Positions 53,681 through 62,739 are shown, numbered from the stretch's first letter. The stretch is DNA of 64,000 bases from Cognatundibacterium jejuense (GCF_014284255.1 NZ_JACOFV010000006.1:1-64000), one strand, 5' to 3'. Program-made: numbers and translations. Notes: generated by a model from the sequence alone, not told the origin.

Positions 53681-54721
53681 CTATACTTCAGTCTTGAATG
53701 TACTTAGCTTACGTGATTGATGAAATTCGCCAGGGCTAAGATTAGTCCAGCGTTTGAATGCACGCCTGAAGCTGCGGGCATCAGAATAGCCGAGTTGCTC
53801 AGCAATAAGTTCCTGACTCAGATCTGTTTGCAATAAGCGTTTGGCACGATCTATCCGGATGTTTTCGATAATCTGAAAATACGACATTCCTTCCCGCGCC
53901 AGCAAGCGTTGTAAAGAACGTGGGCTGGTTCCCAAGGCCTGTGCCATTTGATCAACATTATGTAGTTCACAATGCTGATTAACCAAGGTTCTTAACAAAC
54001 TTTGCCGTCCCAGTGCGCCGACAGCTGCCAGCTCTTGTTCGCAAGCAGCTCCGGCCTCTTGCACGATCTTCAGATCGGGGGATTTTAAGGGTATTTGCAA
54101 TATGTCATTGGTGATTAAAACACGACTGACATCAGCGCCGGTAACGACAGTACAAGCAAACATCTGCTCATACAAAGCCAAACTGATTTTTGTCATGCCA
54201 CGTAATTCGACCTGGTGTAAGCGAAATGCTGGCCCACACAATTCGCGCGCGGCGTTGACGGCGGTGAGTAAATGATCGACCGCTAAAAAGTCCTGCAATT
54301 CAACGTCGTCAAACAACGCATGCGCAATCAAGGCTGAATACGGACTACCCGCTTCAAATTGCAAATGCACCATAGAACCAGCAATTAACTGATATTTGAG
54401 ACCAAATTGCAAAGCATCCAAGATGGTTGGCTGCGCCAGCATGCCACGTGCCATCTGCCCTAATTGTGGTAGTGATTTTCGTGCCCCCGACCAGATACAA
54501 ATCTCATCACCGGCATGATGTCGTGCTTGCAGCAAGCCTTCGCGCGCCTGTAAATAACTAATCCGGCCGCCCTTTTGCTGTTGAAATTCGGGAAATAAGT
54601 CAGGACCATGCCAGTTTTTCTCACGCGCAATCGCCAGCAAACCCGTGAACGGATGCGCCGGAAAAATTGCATCTTGCACCGATAACAACGGTGCAATGGT
54701 GTCGGAAACCTTGACTGACAT
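53681..54721 (-). CDS. AraC-family transcriptional regulator
   Basis: A 346-residue regulator. Residues about 20-200 form an Arabinose_bd-type effector domain (GLLAIAREKNWHGPDLFPEF and LPQLGQMARGMLAQPTI), and residues about 240-340 carry the two helix-turn-helix motifs: MAQALGTSPRSLQRLLAREG and IAEQLGYSDARSFRRAFKRW followed by SPGEF. It diverges from the GMC oxidoreductase gene across 308 bases and is likely to control it. Its stop is 30 bases from the convergent kinase gene. Confidence 0.92.
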   Translation of the reverse strand: MSVKVSDTIAPLLSVQDAIFPAHPFTGLLAIAREKNWHGPDLFPEFQQQKGGRISYLQAREGLLQARHHAGDEICIWSGARKSLPQLGQMARGMLAQPTILDALQFGLKYQLIAGSMVHLQFEAGSPYSALIAHALFDDVELQDFLAVDHLLTAVNAARELCGPAFRLHQVELRGMTKISLALYEQMFACTVVTGADVSRVLITNDILQIPLKSPDLKIVQEAGAACEQELAAVGALGRQSLLRTLVNQHCELHNVDQMAQALGTSPRSLQRLLAREGMSYFQIIENIRIDRAKRLLQTDLSQELIAEQLGYSDARSFRRAFKRWTNLSPGEFHQSRKLSTFKTEV

Positions 54722-55029
54722 TGTTTAAAATTATTTATTTCATCATTGATCTTCACGCGTTGTCTTGCACAAACAACGTGGCAGCAAATGTCCTTACTTT
54801 ATCTGAACGGGCGTACTAATATCTTTCTTGCGCTGAAGTGAAACAATCTTGCTAGCGTTAGTATATTTGCGCAAGTCGTAGTTGTTACCGTACATGGTAA
54901 AGCGTGATTCAGCAACACTGCACTGCAACATAAAAAGAAGCCGGAGCAAGATTGCGCGTGATTTGGTTCATACCAAAAAACACCTCGACAATCCTGCATC
55001 CGTCTTCACCATAAAAATACGGAGACTCT
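54722..55029. other. Divergent control region, araC-type regulator / GMC oxidoreductase
   Basis: This region contains both promoters. A palindrome at its centre is listed separately; ATACGGAGACTCT forms the ribosome-binding site of the oxidoreductase. Confidence 0.45.
54885..54900. promoter_or_regulatory. Palindromic candidate operator
   Basis: TTACCGTACATGGTAA has five-base perfect arms around a six-base centre and lies between divergent regulator and target genes. AraC proteins usually bind direct repeats, so its role is uncertain. Confidence 0.35.
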
Positions 55030-56631
55030 ATGAATCAAAACAGTGACTACATCGTGGTCGGTGGTGGTGCCGGTGGTTGTGCGGTCGCCGGACGCCTGAC
55101 TGAAGATCCCAGTATCAGTGTGACGGTGCTCGAAGCCGGTGGCGGTGGTGACAGTTGGGTGGTCAATGCACCGATCGGTGTTGTCGCGATGTTGCCAACC
55201 AAGCTCAATAACTGGGCTTTTGAAACAGTCCCACAACCAGGCTTAAACGGACGACGTGGATATCAGCCACGCGGCAAGATGCTGGGTGGCTCGTCCGGCA
55301 TCAATGCCATGGTGTATATCCGTGGCCATAAAGTCGACTACGATCACTGGGCAGCGTTAGGCAATACTGGCTGGTCGTATGATGATGTACTGCCCTACTT
55401 TAAACATTCTGAAAACAATGAAACCCATGGGGGGAAATTTCACGGTCAGGATGGCCCTTTACGCGTCAGTGAATTGCGCAGCGATAATCCGTTCCCGCAT
55501 TTGTATGTGGAAGCAGGAAAGCAAGCAGGATTCCCGGTAAACACCGATTTCAATGGCGCGGAACAAGAAGGTGTCGGCATCTATCAGGTCACGCAATATC
55601 AAGGTGAACGTTGGACTGCGGCACGTGGCTATTTGCATCCGCATATGGGTAAGCGCACTAACCTCAGAGTAGAAACCGGTTGTCAGGTCACGAAAATTTT
55701 GTTTGAAGGAAAGCGTGCTATTGGTGTGCAAATGATGCAAAACGGCACACTCAAAACACTGCGCGCCAATCGTGAAATTTTACTGGCTGCAGGCGCTTTC
55801 CAAAGCCCGCAGTTATTGATGCTGTCTGGTGTTGGCGACGCTAAAGCCTTACAGGCATTAGGAATTCCGGTTATCCATCACTTACCTGGCGTCGGCAAGA
55901 ATTTACAGGATCATCCGGATTTCGTTTTCAAATACAGGGCAAAGAGTTTAGATCTGTTGGGTATTTCGGCGGGTGGTAGTATTCGCATGATGCGGGAGTT
56001 CAGCCGCTATCAAAGTCAACGTCGTGGCATGCTATCGTCAAATGGTGCGGAGGGCGGTGGCTTCTTAAAAACCGATGCCAGCATGGCAGCACCCGATATT
56101 CAATTGCACTTTGTCGTCGCCATGCTGGACGATCATGCACGCAAGCTCCATCTGGGTCACGGTTACTCCTGCCACATGTGTTTATTGCGCCCTAAGAGTA
56201 TAGGCGAAGTGACACTGGCGACGCCCGATCCACTGGCTGCACCCTTGATCAATCCGCGCTTCCTCGAACATCCGGACGATATGGAAAGCATGGTCAAAGG
56301 CTTTAAGCTAACGCGCAAAATCATGGATGCGCCAGCCTTGGCAAATGCGCGTAGCAGCGATTTCCAGACTGCCAATGTGCATACCGATGACGATATTCGT
56401 GCCGTTATACGCGCCACCAGTGACACGGTGTATCACCCGATTGGTACCTGCAAAATGGGCGTGGATGCGATGGCGGTGGTTGATCCTGCCCTGAAAGTGA
56501 TAGGGCTGGAAGGATTGCGTGTGGTCGATGCCTCGATTATGCCAACCCTGATCGGTGGCAATACCAATGCACCAACCATGATGATAGGAGAAAAAGCAGC
56601 AGACATGATTAAGGCAGAGTTACGCCAGTAG
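55030..56631 (+). CDS. GMC-family FAD-dependent alcohol/choline dehydrogenase
   Basis: A 533-residue flavoenzyme. The N-terminal Rossmann loop VVGGGAGGCAVAGRLTEDP binds ADP of FAD, GGSSGINAMVYIRGHKVDYD is the GMC signature 1 with flavin contact, GAFQSPQLLMLSGVGDA is signature 2, and the C-terminal active-site His and partner are in YHPIGTCKMGVDAM and GGNTNAPTMMIGEKAADM. Members oxidise primary alcohols or choline-like substrates; the aliphatic alcohol dehydrogenase AlkJ is similar in pattern. No betaine genes are nearby, which argues against BetA. It is divergently paired with the AraC regulator, suggesting inducible use of an alcohol. Confidence 0.93.
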   Translation: MNQNSDYIVVGGGAGGCAVAGRLTEDPSISVTVLEAGGGGDSWVVNAPIGVVAMLPTKLNNWAFETVPQPGLNGRRGYQPRGKMLGGSSGINAMVYIRGHKVDYDHWAALGNTGWSYDDVLPYFKHSENNETHGGKFHGQDGPLRVSELRSDNPFPHLYVEAGKQAGFPVNTDFNGAEQEGVGIYQVTQYQGERWTAARGYLHPHMGKRTNLRVETGCQVTKILFEGKRAIGVQMMQNGTLKTLRANREILLAAGAFQSPQLLMLSGVGDAKALQALGIPVIHHLPGVGKNLQDHPDFVFKYRAKSLDLLGISAGGSIRMMREFSRYQSQRRGMLSSNGAEGGGFLKTDASMAAPDIQLHFVVAMLDDHARKLHLGHGYSCHMCLLRPKSIGEVTLATPDPLAAPLINPRFLEHPDDMESMVKGFKLTRKIMDAPALANARSSDFQTANVHTDDDIRAVIRATSDTVYHPIGTCKMGVDAMAVVDPALKVIGLEGLRVVDASIMPTLIGGNTNAPTMMIGEKAADMIKAELRQ

Positions 56632-56954
56632 CCAATAAAATTTGAGCGCTCAAACCTTTGAGCCATCGCTGCGCTTGTAAACGTCGCGGTGGCTACCCTA
56701 TAAGCCGGCGTATGACCCGTTACCAATATCTCGCTGTAGTGCGCCACAGCAAGGCAAATTTGCTTGTTTCTTTCATGCGCCTTCAGCCTTTAACAAGGTC
56801 TATTATGCGCTTAGAAAAATACACCGCAGCACCAAAGTAAGTTGATCAACTTTCAGCAAAAAAACATCTCATTTACATTGCAAAAAACGCCACGAAGTTT
56901 CTGAGCTGGCATAGAATAGATCTCCTTTATATGAAGTGAACGGGATACGATTTC
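56632..56954. other. Region between oxidoreductase and mutarotase genes
   Basis: No gene seen. It contains the AAGTTGATCAACTT palindrome and an AGATCTCCTTTATATG-like leader before the mutarotase start. Confidence 0.4.
56839..56852. promoter_or_regulatory. 14-base perfect palindrome upstream of the mutarotase gene
   Basis: AAGTTGATCAACTT is a perfect dyad about 100 bases before the start codon, a possible operator; no regulator is identified. Confidence 0.3.
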
Positions 56955-57779
56955 ATGGATTTTTTGACCCTGACTGCGCGCGATGGCGCGACGGTGAGTA
57001 TTTGCCATCAAGGTGCACATGTCTGTTCGTGGATACCAGCTGGCGGCACAGAACAACTTTTCTTAAGCAAAAAATCAGAGTACCAGGAAGGTGTGGCAAT
57101 CCGCGGCGGAATTCCAGTCATTTTTCCGCAATTTGCCAGCATGGGTACCCTACCTAAACACGGTTTTGCCCGCACCGCTGAATGGAAGTTGCTACAGCAA
57201 CAGCAAACGGAAGATGGTGCAGCACAAGCAATTTTTTACCTGAAAGAAAATATTGCTCGCCTGACGATCTGGCCGCATGTATTCAATGCACAATTGGCTG
57301 TCAGTGTGCACGACAATAGTTTGCAGGTCGCTTTATCGATACAAAATACCGGTGACACCACCTTTAGCTTTACTTCTGCCCTGCACACCTATCTGGCCGT
57401 CAACGATATCCGTGAAGCGCGTCTGCGCGGTCTGCAAGGAGCACTTTATCGCGACAGTCTGACTGGCAAGAGCCATTGCGAAGAAACTGCAGAACTGTTG
57501 CACATTGAGGGTGAAACCGATCGTATTTACGCCAATGTTTCAGACCAGCTGTGCCTGCAACAAGCGCATCAACATCTACATATTCACACCACGGGTTTTA
57601 CTGATGCAGTGGTGTGGAACCCGGGACCACAAGCGGCACTCAAACTCAGCGATATGGAGCTTGATGGAGACCAGCGTATGCTTTGCGTCGAGGCAGCGAA
57701 CATTATGCGCCCCATTTCACTGGCTCCCGGGGAAATCTGGACAGGTAGCCAGAGTTTTATGGTTACGCAGATTGAATGA
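56955..57779 (+). CDS. D-hexose-6-phosphate mutarotase (YeaD family)
   Basis: A 274-residue aldose-1-epimerase-fold enzyme interconverting the anomers of hexose 6-phosphates. Markers are YQEGVAIRGGIPVIFPQFAS near the N-terminus (phosphate-binding RGGIPVIFP), KHGFARTAEWKL, HTYLAVNDI with His, VVWNPGPQAALKLSDM and CVEAANIM with the acid/base Glu. It lies upstream of the second M16 protease, 69 bases before its start. A role in glycolysis or glycogen use is inferred. Confidence 0.92.
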   Translation: MDFLTLTARDGATVSICHQGAHVCSWIPAGGTEQLFLSKKSEYQEGVAIRGGIPVIFPQFASMGTLPKHGFARTAEWKLLQQQQTEDGAAQAIFYLKENIARLTIWPHVFNAQLAVSVHDNSLQVALSIQNTGDTTFSFTSALHTYLAVNDIREARLRGLQGALYRDSLTGKSHCEETAELLHIEGETDRIYANVSDQLCLQQAHQHLHIHTTGFTDAVVWNPGPQAALKLSDMELDGDQRMLCVEAANIMRPISLAPGEIWTGSQSFMVTQIE

Positions 57780-57848
57780 CTGTTAGTTTATTGTTTTGTT
57801 CTTACGTTGCCACTTTTTAAATTACCTTTGATCATTTTCAGGAATACT

Positions 57849-60617
57849 ATGCCTACCCATTCTGTTCGCCAATCAGGAATCTCGGTGTCACTCAAACCAG
57901 TATTACGCGCTTTAGTACTCGGCGGCGCCATTTTGTTCACGGCTCCTGCGGCTTTTTCTGACACACTGCCTAAAGGCATCACTCAGGTGACCAGCGTTGA
58001 AGGTATCACTGAATATCGCTTACCGAACGGCTTGCGCGTTTTGTTAATGCCAGATGCCACTAAGCCGACGGTGACAGTCAATGTGACTTATTTGGTCGGT
58101 TCACGTCAGGAAAATTACGGCGAAACCGGTATGGCGCATTTGCTGGAACACATGATGTTCAAAGGCACGCCTAAAAATCCTAAGATCACTGAAGAATTCA
58201 ACAAGCGCGGTATGCGTATGAACGGCACGACCTCATTAGATCGTACCAATTACTATGAATTATTCCAGGCCGATGACAGCAATCTGGAATGGGCGTTGTC
58301 GATGGAAGCCGATCGCATGGTCAATTCCAATATTGCCCGCAAGGACCTCGATACCGAAATGACTGTGGTGCGTAACGAATACGAACGCGGTGAAAACTCA
58401 CCTGGTAGCGTATTGATGAAACGCATGCAAAGCGTAGCTTACGATTGGCATAACTACGGCAACTCTACCATCGGCAATCGTAGTGATATTGAAAACGTCA
58501 AAATCGAAAATCTGCAAGCCTTTTATCATCAATACTATCAACCGGACAATGCGGTATTGCTGGTCGCCGGTAAATTTGATCAGACCAAAGTTTTGCAATG
58601 GATTAATAACTCGTTTGGCAAAATTCCTAAGCCAAAGCGTAGCTTGCCAGTATTCTGGACGGTAGAGCCAACCCAGGATGGTGAACGTAGTTTCATGGTG
58701 CGCCGTGCAGGTGATATTCAAATCGTGATGATTGCTTACAAAGTACCAGCTAATCTGCATACCGATCGCGATGCCATGAGCTTTGCCAGCGACATCCTGA
58801 CCAACGCCCCACATGGTCGTTTGCATAAGCAACTGGTAGAAACCGGCAAAGTTGTACAAGTATTTGCAACAGAGGTTGGACGTGTAGAACCTGGTCTTGT
58901 CATTATCGGTGCGGCAGTCAAAAAAGGGGATTCAGTCGATGCCGCTAAAGACGCCTTACTGGCGGGGATTGAAGATTTCAAAAATAATCCGCCAAGCAAG
59001 GAAGAAATCGATCGCGTCAAACGTGATAACGCCAATAGTTTTGAAAAAATGCTCAACAACCATGAGTCGATTGGTATCAGTATGTCTGAATATATCGCCA
59101 TGGGTGACTGGCGCTATTTATTCAAAGACCGTGATGATGCCGACAAAATGACGTCAGAAGAAGTCGCCGCAGCAGTTAAACATTACATGGTGCGGGACAA
59201 CCGCACGGTAGGTATGTTCATCCCGGAAGATAAGCCGCAACGCGCTGAGGTACCGGCAGCACCAGGCATTGCTGAAGTGATGAAAGACTTCAAACCTAAG
59301 GCCGCGAAACTCGAAGGTGAAGCCTTTGATCCAGCACCAGCCAACATCGACAAACGCACAGAAATTAGTCAGATCGGCAATCTGCAAGTCGCTCTTTTAC
59401 CTAAAAAGAATCGTGGTGAAACGGTGAATGTCTCAATCTCTTTGCATTGGGGCGATGAAAAAAGTTTGTTTGGCAAGAGCACAGTCAGCGGTATGGCAAG
59501 TAGTTTGCTCGCCGCAGGTACCAGCAAATATAGCCGTGCCGACATCGACGATCAGATGTCTAAGCTGAAAATGAGCGGTGGCTTGTTCTCTTACCAGACG
59601 ACCAAAGAAAATCTGGCCGCCTCACTGGCGCTGGTCGCACATGTGATGCGCGATGCCACTTATCCAGAAAGTGAATTCACGCAATTGCGCGATCAGACCC
59701 TGGTTGGGCTGGAAGCTTCACGTAATGAACCTGGTGCAATTGTCGGACGCGAAATGGCGCAGTATTTCAATGTCTATCCACAAGGCGACTTCCGTGCGCC
59801 TAAAACGCTGGATCAGTCTTTGGCAGATGTGCGTAGTGTCAAATTGGATGACATTAAAGCCTTCCACAACGACTTTTACGGCGTGTCTAAGGGGGAATTG
59901 TCTATCGTTGGCGATATGGACGTAACAGCGACCAAAGCAGCCATCAACAGCGCGTTTGGCGACTGGGCGAGCAAAGCGCCATACACCCGTATGGTCAGCC
60001 AACGTGCTGATCCGGCACCGGTGCGTAAAACTTTCAACACACCGGACAAAGAAAGTGGAGTGTATGCCAGCGCGATGACTTTGAGCTTACGTGAGGATGA
60101 CGAAGCGTTTGCGGCCTTGCGTGTCGCTAACTACATCTTTGGCGGTGGCGCTGGTTTGAACTCACGCCTGATGGAGCGCATCCGTCAAAAAGAAGGCCTG
60201 TCATACGGTGTAGGCTCTAATCTGTCTGCGGGTGAGATTGATCCGGTAGGTAGTTTCAGCATCAGCGGCACAGCAGCACCACAAAATCTGGCGCGCGTTG
60301 AAGTAGCGATTAAAGAAGAATTAGCCCGTGCGCTGAAAGATGGCTTCACTGCCGACGAACTCGCCAAAGCAAAATCCGGCTTGTTACAACAACGCGTGCA
60401 ATCCCGCACGAACGACGGCAGCGTGGCTGGCGGCTGGAATAGCAATTTATTCCTGAAACGCAGCTGGGCATGGTCACAAGCCATGGATAACAAAATCAAG
60501 GCACTGACGGTGGAGCAAGTGAATGAGGCATTCCGTCGTTACATTGATCCGGCAAAGATGAGTGTGTTCATTGCTTACGATGAAGCCAAAGCGAAAGCCG
60601 CCGCACCGTCAAAATAA
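57849..60617 (+). CDS. M16-family (insulinase/pitrilysin-type) zinc protease, second copy
   Basis: A 922-residue exported protease paralogous to the one near 45 kb. The signal peptide is VLRALVLGGAILFTAPAAFS. The zinc site is HLLEH in GETGMAHLLEHMMFKGT with Glu in TVVRNEYERGENS, so it too is catalytically complete; RIRQKEGLSYGVGSNLSA lies in the silent C-terminal half. The start after CAGGAATACT was preferred because it begins the signal peptide. The pair may process different peptide sizes (inference). The gene may be co-transcribed with the mutarotase. Confidence 0.93.
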   Translation: MPTHSVRQSGISVSLKPVLRALVLGGAILFTAPAAFSDTLPKGITQVTSVEGITEYRLPNGLRVLLMPDATKPTVTVNVTYLVGSRQENYGETGMAHLLEHMMFKGTPKNPKITEEFNKRGMRMNGTTSLDRTNYYELFQADDSNLEWALSMEADRMVNSNIARKDLDTEMTVVRNEYERGENSPGSVLMKRMQSVAYDWHNYGNSTIGNRSDIENVKIENLQAFYHQYYQPDNAVLLVAGKFDQTKVLQWINNSFGKIPKPKRSLPVFWTVEPTQDGERSFMVRRAGDIQIVMIAYKVPANLHTDRDAMSFASDILTNAPHGRLHKQLVETGKVVQVFATEVGRVEPGLVIIGAAVKKGDSVDAAKDALLAGIEDFKNNPPSKEEIDRVKRDNANSFEKMLNNHESIGISMSEYIAMGDWRYLFKDRDDADKMTSEEVAAAVKHYMVRDNRTVGMFIPEDKPQRAEVPAAPGIAEVMKDFKPKAAKLEGEAFDPAPANIDKRTEISQIGNLQVALLPKKNRGETVNVSISLHWGDEKSLFGKSTVSGMASSLLAAGTSKYSRADIDDQMSKLKMSGGLFSYQTTKENLAASLALVAHVMRDATYPESEFTQLRDQTLVGLEASRNEPGAIVGREMAQYFNVYPQGDFRAPKTLDQSLADVRSVKLDDIKAFHNDFYGVSKGELSIVGDMDVTATKAAINSAFGDWASKAPYTRMVSQRADPAPVRKTFNTPDKESGVYASAMTLSLREDDEAFAALRVANYIFGGGAGLNSRLMERIRQKEGLSYGVGSNLSAGEIDPVGSFSISGTAAPQNLARVEVAIKEELARALKDGFTADELAKAKSGLLQQRVQSRTNDGSVAGGWNSNLFLKRSWAWSQAMDNKIKALTVEQVNEAFRRYIDPAKMSVFIAYDEAKAKAAAPSK

Positions 60618-60641
60618 GGCATTAAAAATAAAACCTTAGCA

Positions 60642-60670
60642 GGGATTGGCGGACTGCACCCGCCAATCCC
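60642..60670. terminator. Strong hairpin after the second M16 protease
   Basis: GGGATTGGCGG and CCGCCAATCCC form a perfect 11-base stem with a seven-base loop, 25 bases after the stop. There is no T run, so it may be a Rho-stabilising or REP-type hairpin rather than a classical terminator. Confidence 0.55.
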
Positions 60671-60778
60671 ACTCAGCCTGCGAACTACCCCTACTAACTA
60701 GTCAGACCTGCAATTTCCTTGCGACCCGCATGAATACTAGGAGGTTGTATCGCAGTAAGGTAGAACAAGCACATAAAG

Positions 60779-60792
60779 GGTTCTGTTGCAAT
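60779..60792 (+). repeat. IS6-type terminal-repeat-like string
   Basis: GGGTTCTGTTGCAA resembles the ends of some IS6-family elements as I recall them. It lies 1.8 kb from an IS6 transposase remnant; no matching opposite end was found. Confidence 0.3.
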
Positions 60793-60909
60793 CGCGAGTC
60801 CAAGGCCACCAAATCAGCTCAAACAGCACTCACTGAAACTTAGTTTTTTTTGTCACAACTTACATCACCTCATCTGAATCATATTTAATCAGCATTTTTC
60901 TATAAATCA

Positions 60910-61135
60910 TCATTGCAGGTATTTGACTTTATATCTTTCATATTCTTGATCTTGTTCAGATTGGGAACTCGAAGCAATTGGAGGATTTTTTTGCCACCAC
61001 CACGTTATTATTGCAGCTATTACTAAGCCAGCAGCTTCACAACCACCCGCAACAAACACCAGGAATAACTAAGAAGAACAATCTACCATCTGGATCAATA
61101 CGAGTTAAAGGATTTCCCCCGACATACGCATACGT
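60910..61135 (-). pseudogene. Displaced Rhs C-terminal tip (orphan rhs-CT), frameshifted
   Basis: On the minus strand the sequence opens with TYAYVGGNPLTRIDPDGRLFF, the conserved end of an Rhs core including the DPxG motif, and then enters a hydrophobic/glycine-rich tip: LVFVAGGCEAAGLVIAAIIT, WWWQKNPPIASSSQ and a polar end EYERYKVKYLQ. Joining the two parts requires a one-base shift in ATTCCTGG. Core fragments fused to a different tip and lying downstream of an rhs gene are a known feature of rhs loci. There is no start codon and no expected ribosome-binding site, so it is a silent cassette. Confidence 0.65.
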
Positions 61136-61176
61136 AAAAAAACCGGCAAAGGATGTTTCCCTTACCGGTTTTTTTG
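61136..61176 (-). terminator. Terminator of the rhs tip/immunity unit
   Basis: AAAAAAACCGG and CCGGTTTTTTT with further AAGG/CCTT pairing form a hairpin flanked by A and T runs, about 60 bases beyond the immunity-candidate stop. Confidence 0.85.
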
Positions 61177-61237
61177 TCTATAAGTATAAAGAGATGAGAC
61201 TGTGTACTATAGCCGTATTATGAGAACGTTATAAAAA

Positions 61238-61561
61238 TTAGTTTTTAATGCCATTGACCTCAATACTTTGCAGCAATTCATCTAAAGAAAAGTCATCTAA
61301 ATTCGCCCATTTCATACGTGCCTCTATAAATCTCCGTAAAGCGACAATTAATTCATGCACGTGACTTGGCATATTTTCTGCAACACAAATCTGTATCGTT
61401 CGAAAATCTTTCACCGAAAACGATAACAATCTACCGGTAGCGTCGTATCCGGCATATTCATTATGCTGAATATCGATTGCCTCAATACTCTGCTCCGCAT
61501 CTTTTAACGACCAATAGATAGATACGTCGCCGTTTTCATCAATAATCAATGGCATTTTCAT
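61238..61561 (-). CDS. Candidate Rhs immunity protein, 107 aa
   Basis: A small acidic cytoplasmic protein: MKMPLIIDENGDVSIYWSLK, DAEQSIEAIDIQHNEYAGYD, ATGRLLSFSVKD, ending LDDFSLDELLQSIEV. Proteins of this type (ENGDVSI... NEYxAYDxxGRLL) are, as I recall, common just after rhs toxin tips and are thought to be immunity proteins. Its ATG lies one base after the rhs stop (TAATATG), so it is translationally coupled to the toxin, which is how immunity genes are arranged. The specific interaction is inferred from position. A longer upstream start would merely read through the rhs end. Confidence 0.75.
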   Translation of the reverse strand: MKMPLIIDENGDVSIYWSLKDAEQSIEAIDIQHNEYAGYDATGRLLSFSVKDFRTIQICVAENMPSHVHELIVALRRFIEARMKWANLDDFSLDELLQSIEVNGIKN

Positions 61562-61562
61562 A

Positions 61563-62612
61563 TTAAAACCTGTCACACCAATTTTTATCCGGAGACTTTT
61601 TCTCCCAAGGACGATGTCGTCCAATACCTTGCACTTGAGGAGTTTTACCATTGCCATCTGGCGAACCTCTACGATGGTAGTGAGGCCACTCGCCATATTT
61701 ATTACCCGTTCTATTTCCCCACGGAGCAATTATTATATTTTTGTCAATGCCTATCTCTCCACCAGATTTAATACCAATCGCATTAACCACAATACCCGCT
61801 CCTACTCCTCCCCAGTATTCTCTCGAACTGAAATCAACTGCGTCATTGGTTCCCATTATTTCGCGAATTAAAGACGTCATCCCTAAAGACACACCGTCAC
61901 CAAAACCTGCAGCGGCATTAACAACAGGCTGAGGAATAGCCGGCATATCAGCCCACCCCGCGCAGCTCCCATTTTCATTTCGATACAAACACATCTCCAA
62001 TTCCGATGGATCCGTTCCAGAAACAGGATTCCCACCCACATAGGCATAGGTATTGATGCCACCGTTGAGTCCAATCGGATCACTCGTTACATACCGCCCC
62101 GTTTGCGGATCATAATACCGGTTGTAGTTGTAATGCAACCCCGTCTCTTGATCTTCATACTGCCCCGGAAACCGTAACTTGGACGTGATCGTTGCTTTAT
62201 CAGTTGTGACTGCAGGTGTCGTGACCGTAGCGCGTCCAAATGGCGTATAACTCGCACTCCACACGATATTGCCTGCTTTATCGGTCGCTTGCATCGGTGT
62301 TTGCAAATGATCGTTATGGTAGTAGGCGATGGTGTCTTGACCTGAGCTGTTCTTGGTTTTGATGAACAGTATTCCGGTCATAAAGCCATTGTCTGGTTTA
62401 GGACCGTATTGGGTCGTAATGGTAGCGCTACCGCTTAATGTCGTGGTTTGATCTGCATTGAGTGTGATGTCTTGCGTTGCTTCTGCGATCAAGCCTTCGT
62501 CAGCGTAAAGGAAGCTGGTGCATTTTGCCGGGTTGAGGCTTGCTCCATCATATCTTTTCCAACATCGGTAAGAACTGGCACGCACAACGATTAATAGAAG
62601 AGTGATCCACAA
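61563..62612 (-). pseudogene. 5'-truncated Rhs protein with C-terminal toxin-like domain
   Basis: The frame holds the end of an Rhs core: TSFLYADEGLIAEATQ, YYHNDHLQTPMQATDKAGNI, FPGQYEDQETGLHYNYNRYY, DPQTGRYVTSDPIGL and TYAYVGGNPVSGTDPSELEM (up to about residue 205). The variable tip (206-349) ends IAPWGNRTGNKYGEWPHYHR, followed by RGSPDGNGK...GIGRHRPWEKKSPDKN and CDRF, a His/Arg-rich motif seen in other Rhs tips, possibly a nuclease; I cannot name it. The first about 18 codons are out-of-frame IS6 sequence, so the normal core and start are missing. The coupled downstream gene is the probable immunity partner. Confidence 0.82.
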
Positions 62613-62739
62613 ACACGCCGCGCTCTTGCATCATCTCTTCAATACGGCGATAACTCAAAGGATAAGCGGCATACCACCGTATACAAACCAAAATCACTTC
62701 CAGCGGAAAACGTCAGCCTTTGGTGTTCACCGTCGTCAT
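62548..62739 (-). pseudogene. IS6-family transposase N-terminal fragment
   Basis: From ATG the frame reads MTTVNTKG, meets TGA, then RFPLEVILVCIRWYAAYPLS, YRRIEEMMQERGVFVDHSSI, NRCACQFLPMLEKI and a stop. This is the N-terminal part of an IS6-family transposase (zinc/HTH region and start of the catalytic domain). The DDE catalytic part is missing: the sequence changes to rhs about position 62555. The in-frame stop replaces an Arg codon (CGA to TGA). It is a dead remnant that marks the recombination breakpoint in rhs. Confidence 0.8.

Larger units (their letters stand above)
60618..60909. other. Junction region downstream of the second M16 gene
   Basis: This stretch holds an inverted repeat (separate entry), a CCCTACTAACTA string that recurs at 62810, and an IS6-end-like GGGTTCTGTTGCAA. 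It looks like old mobile-element or recombination debris; no gene is recognised. Confidence 0.4.
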
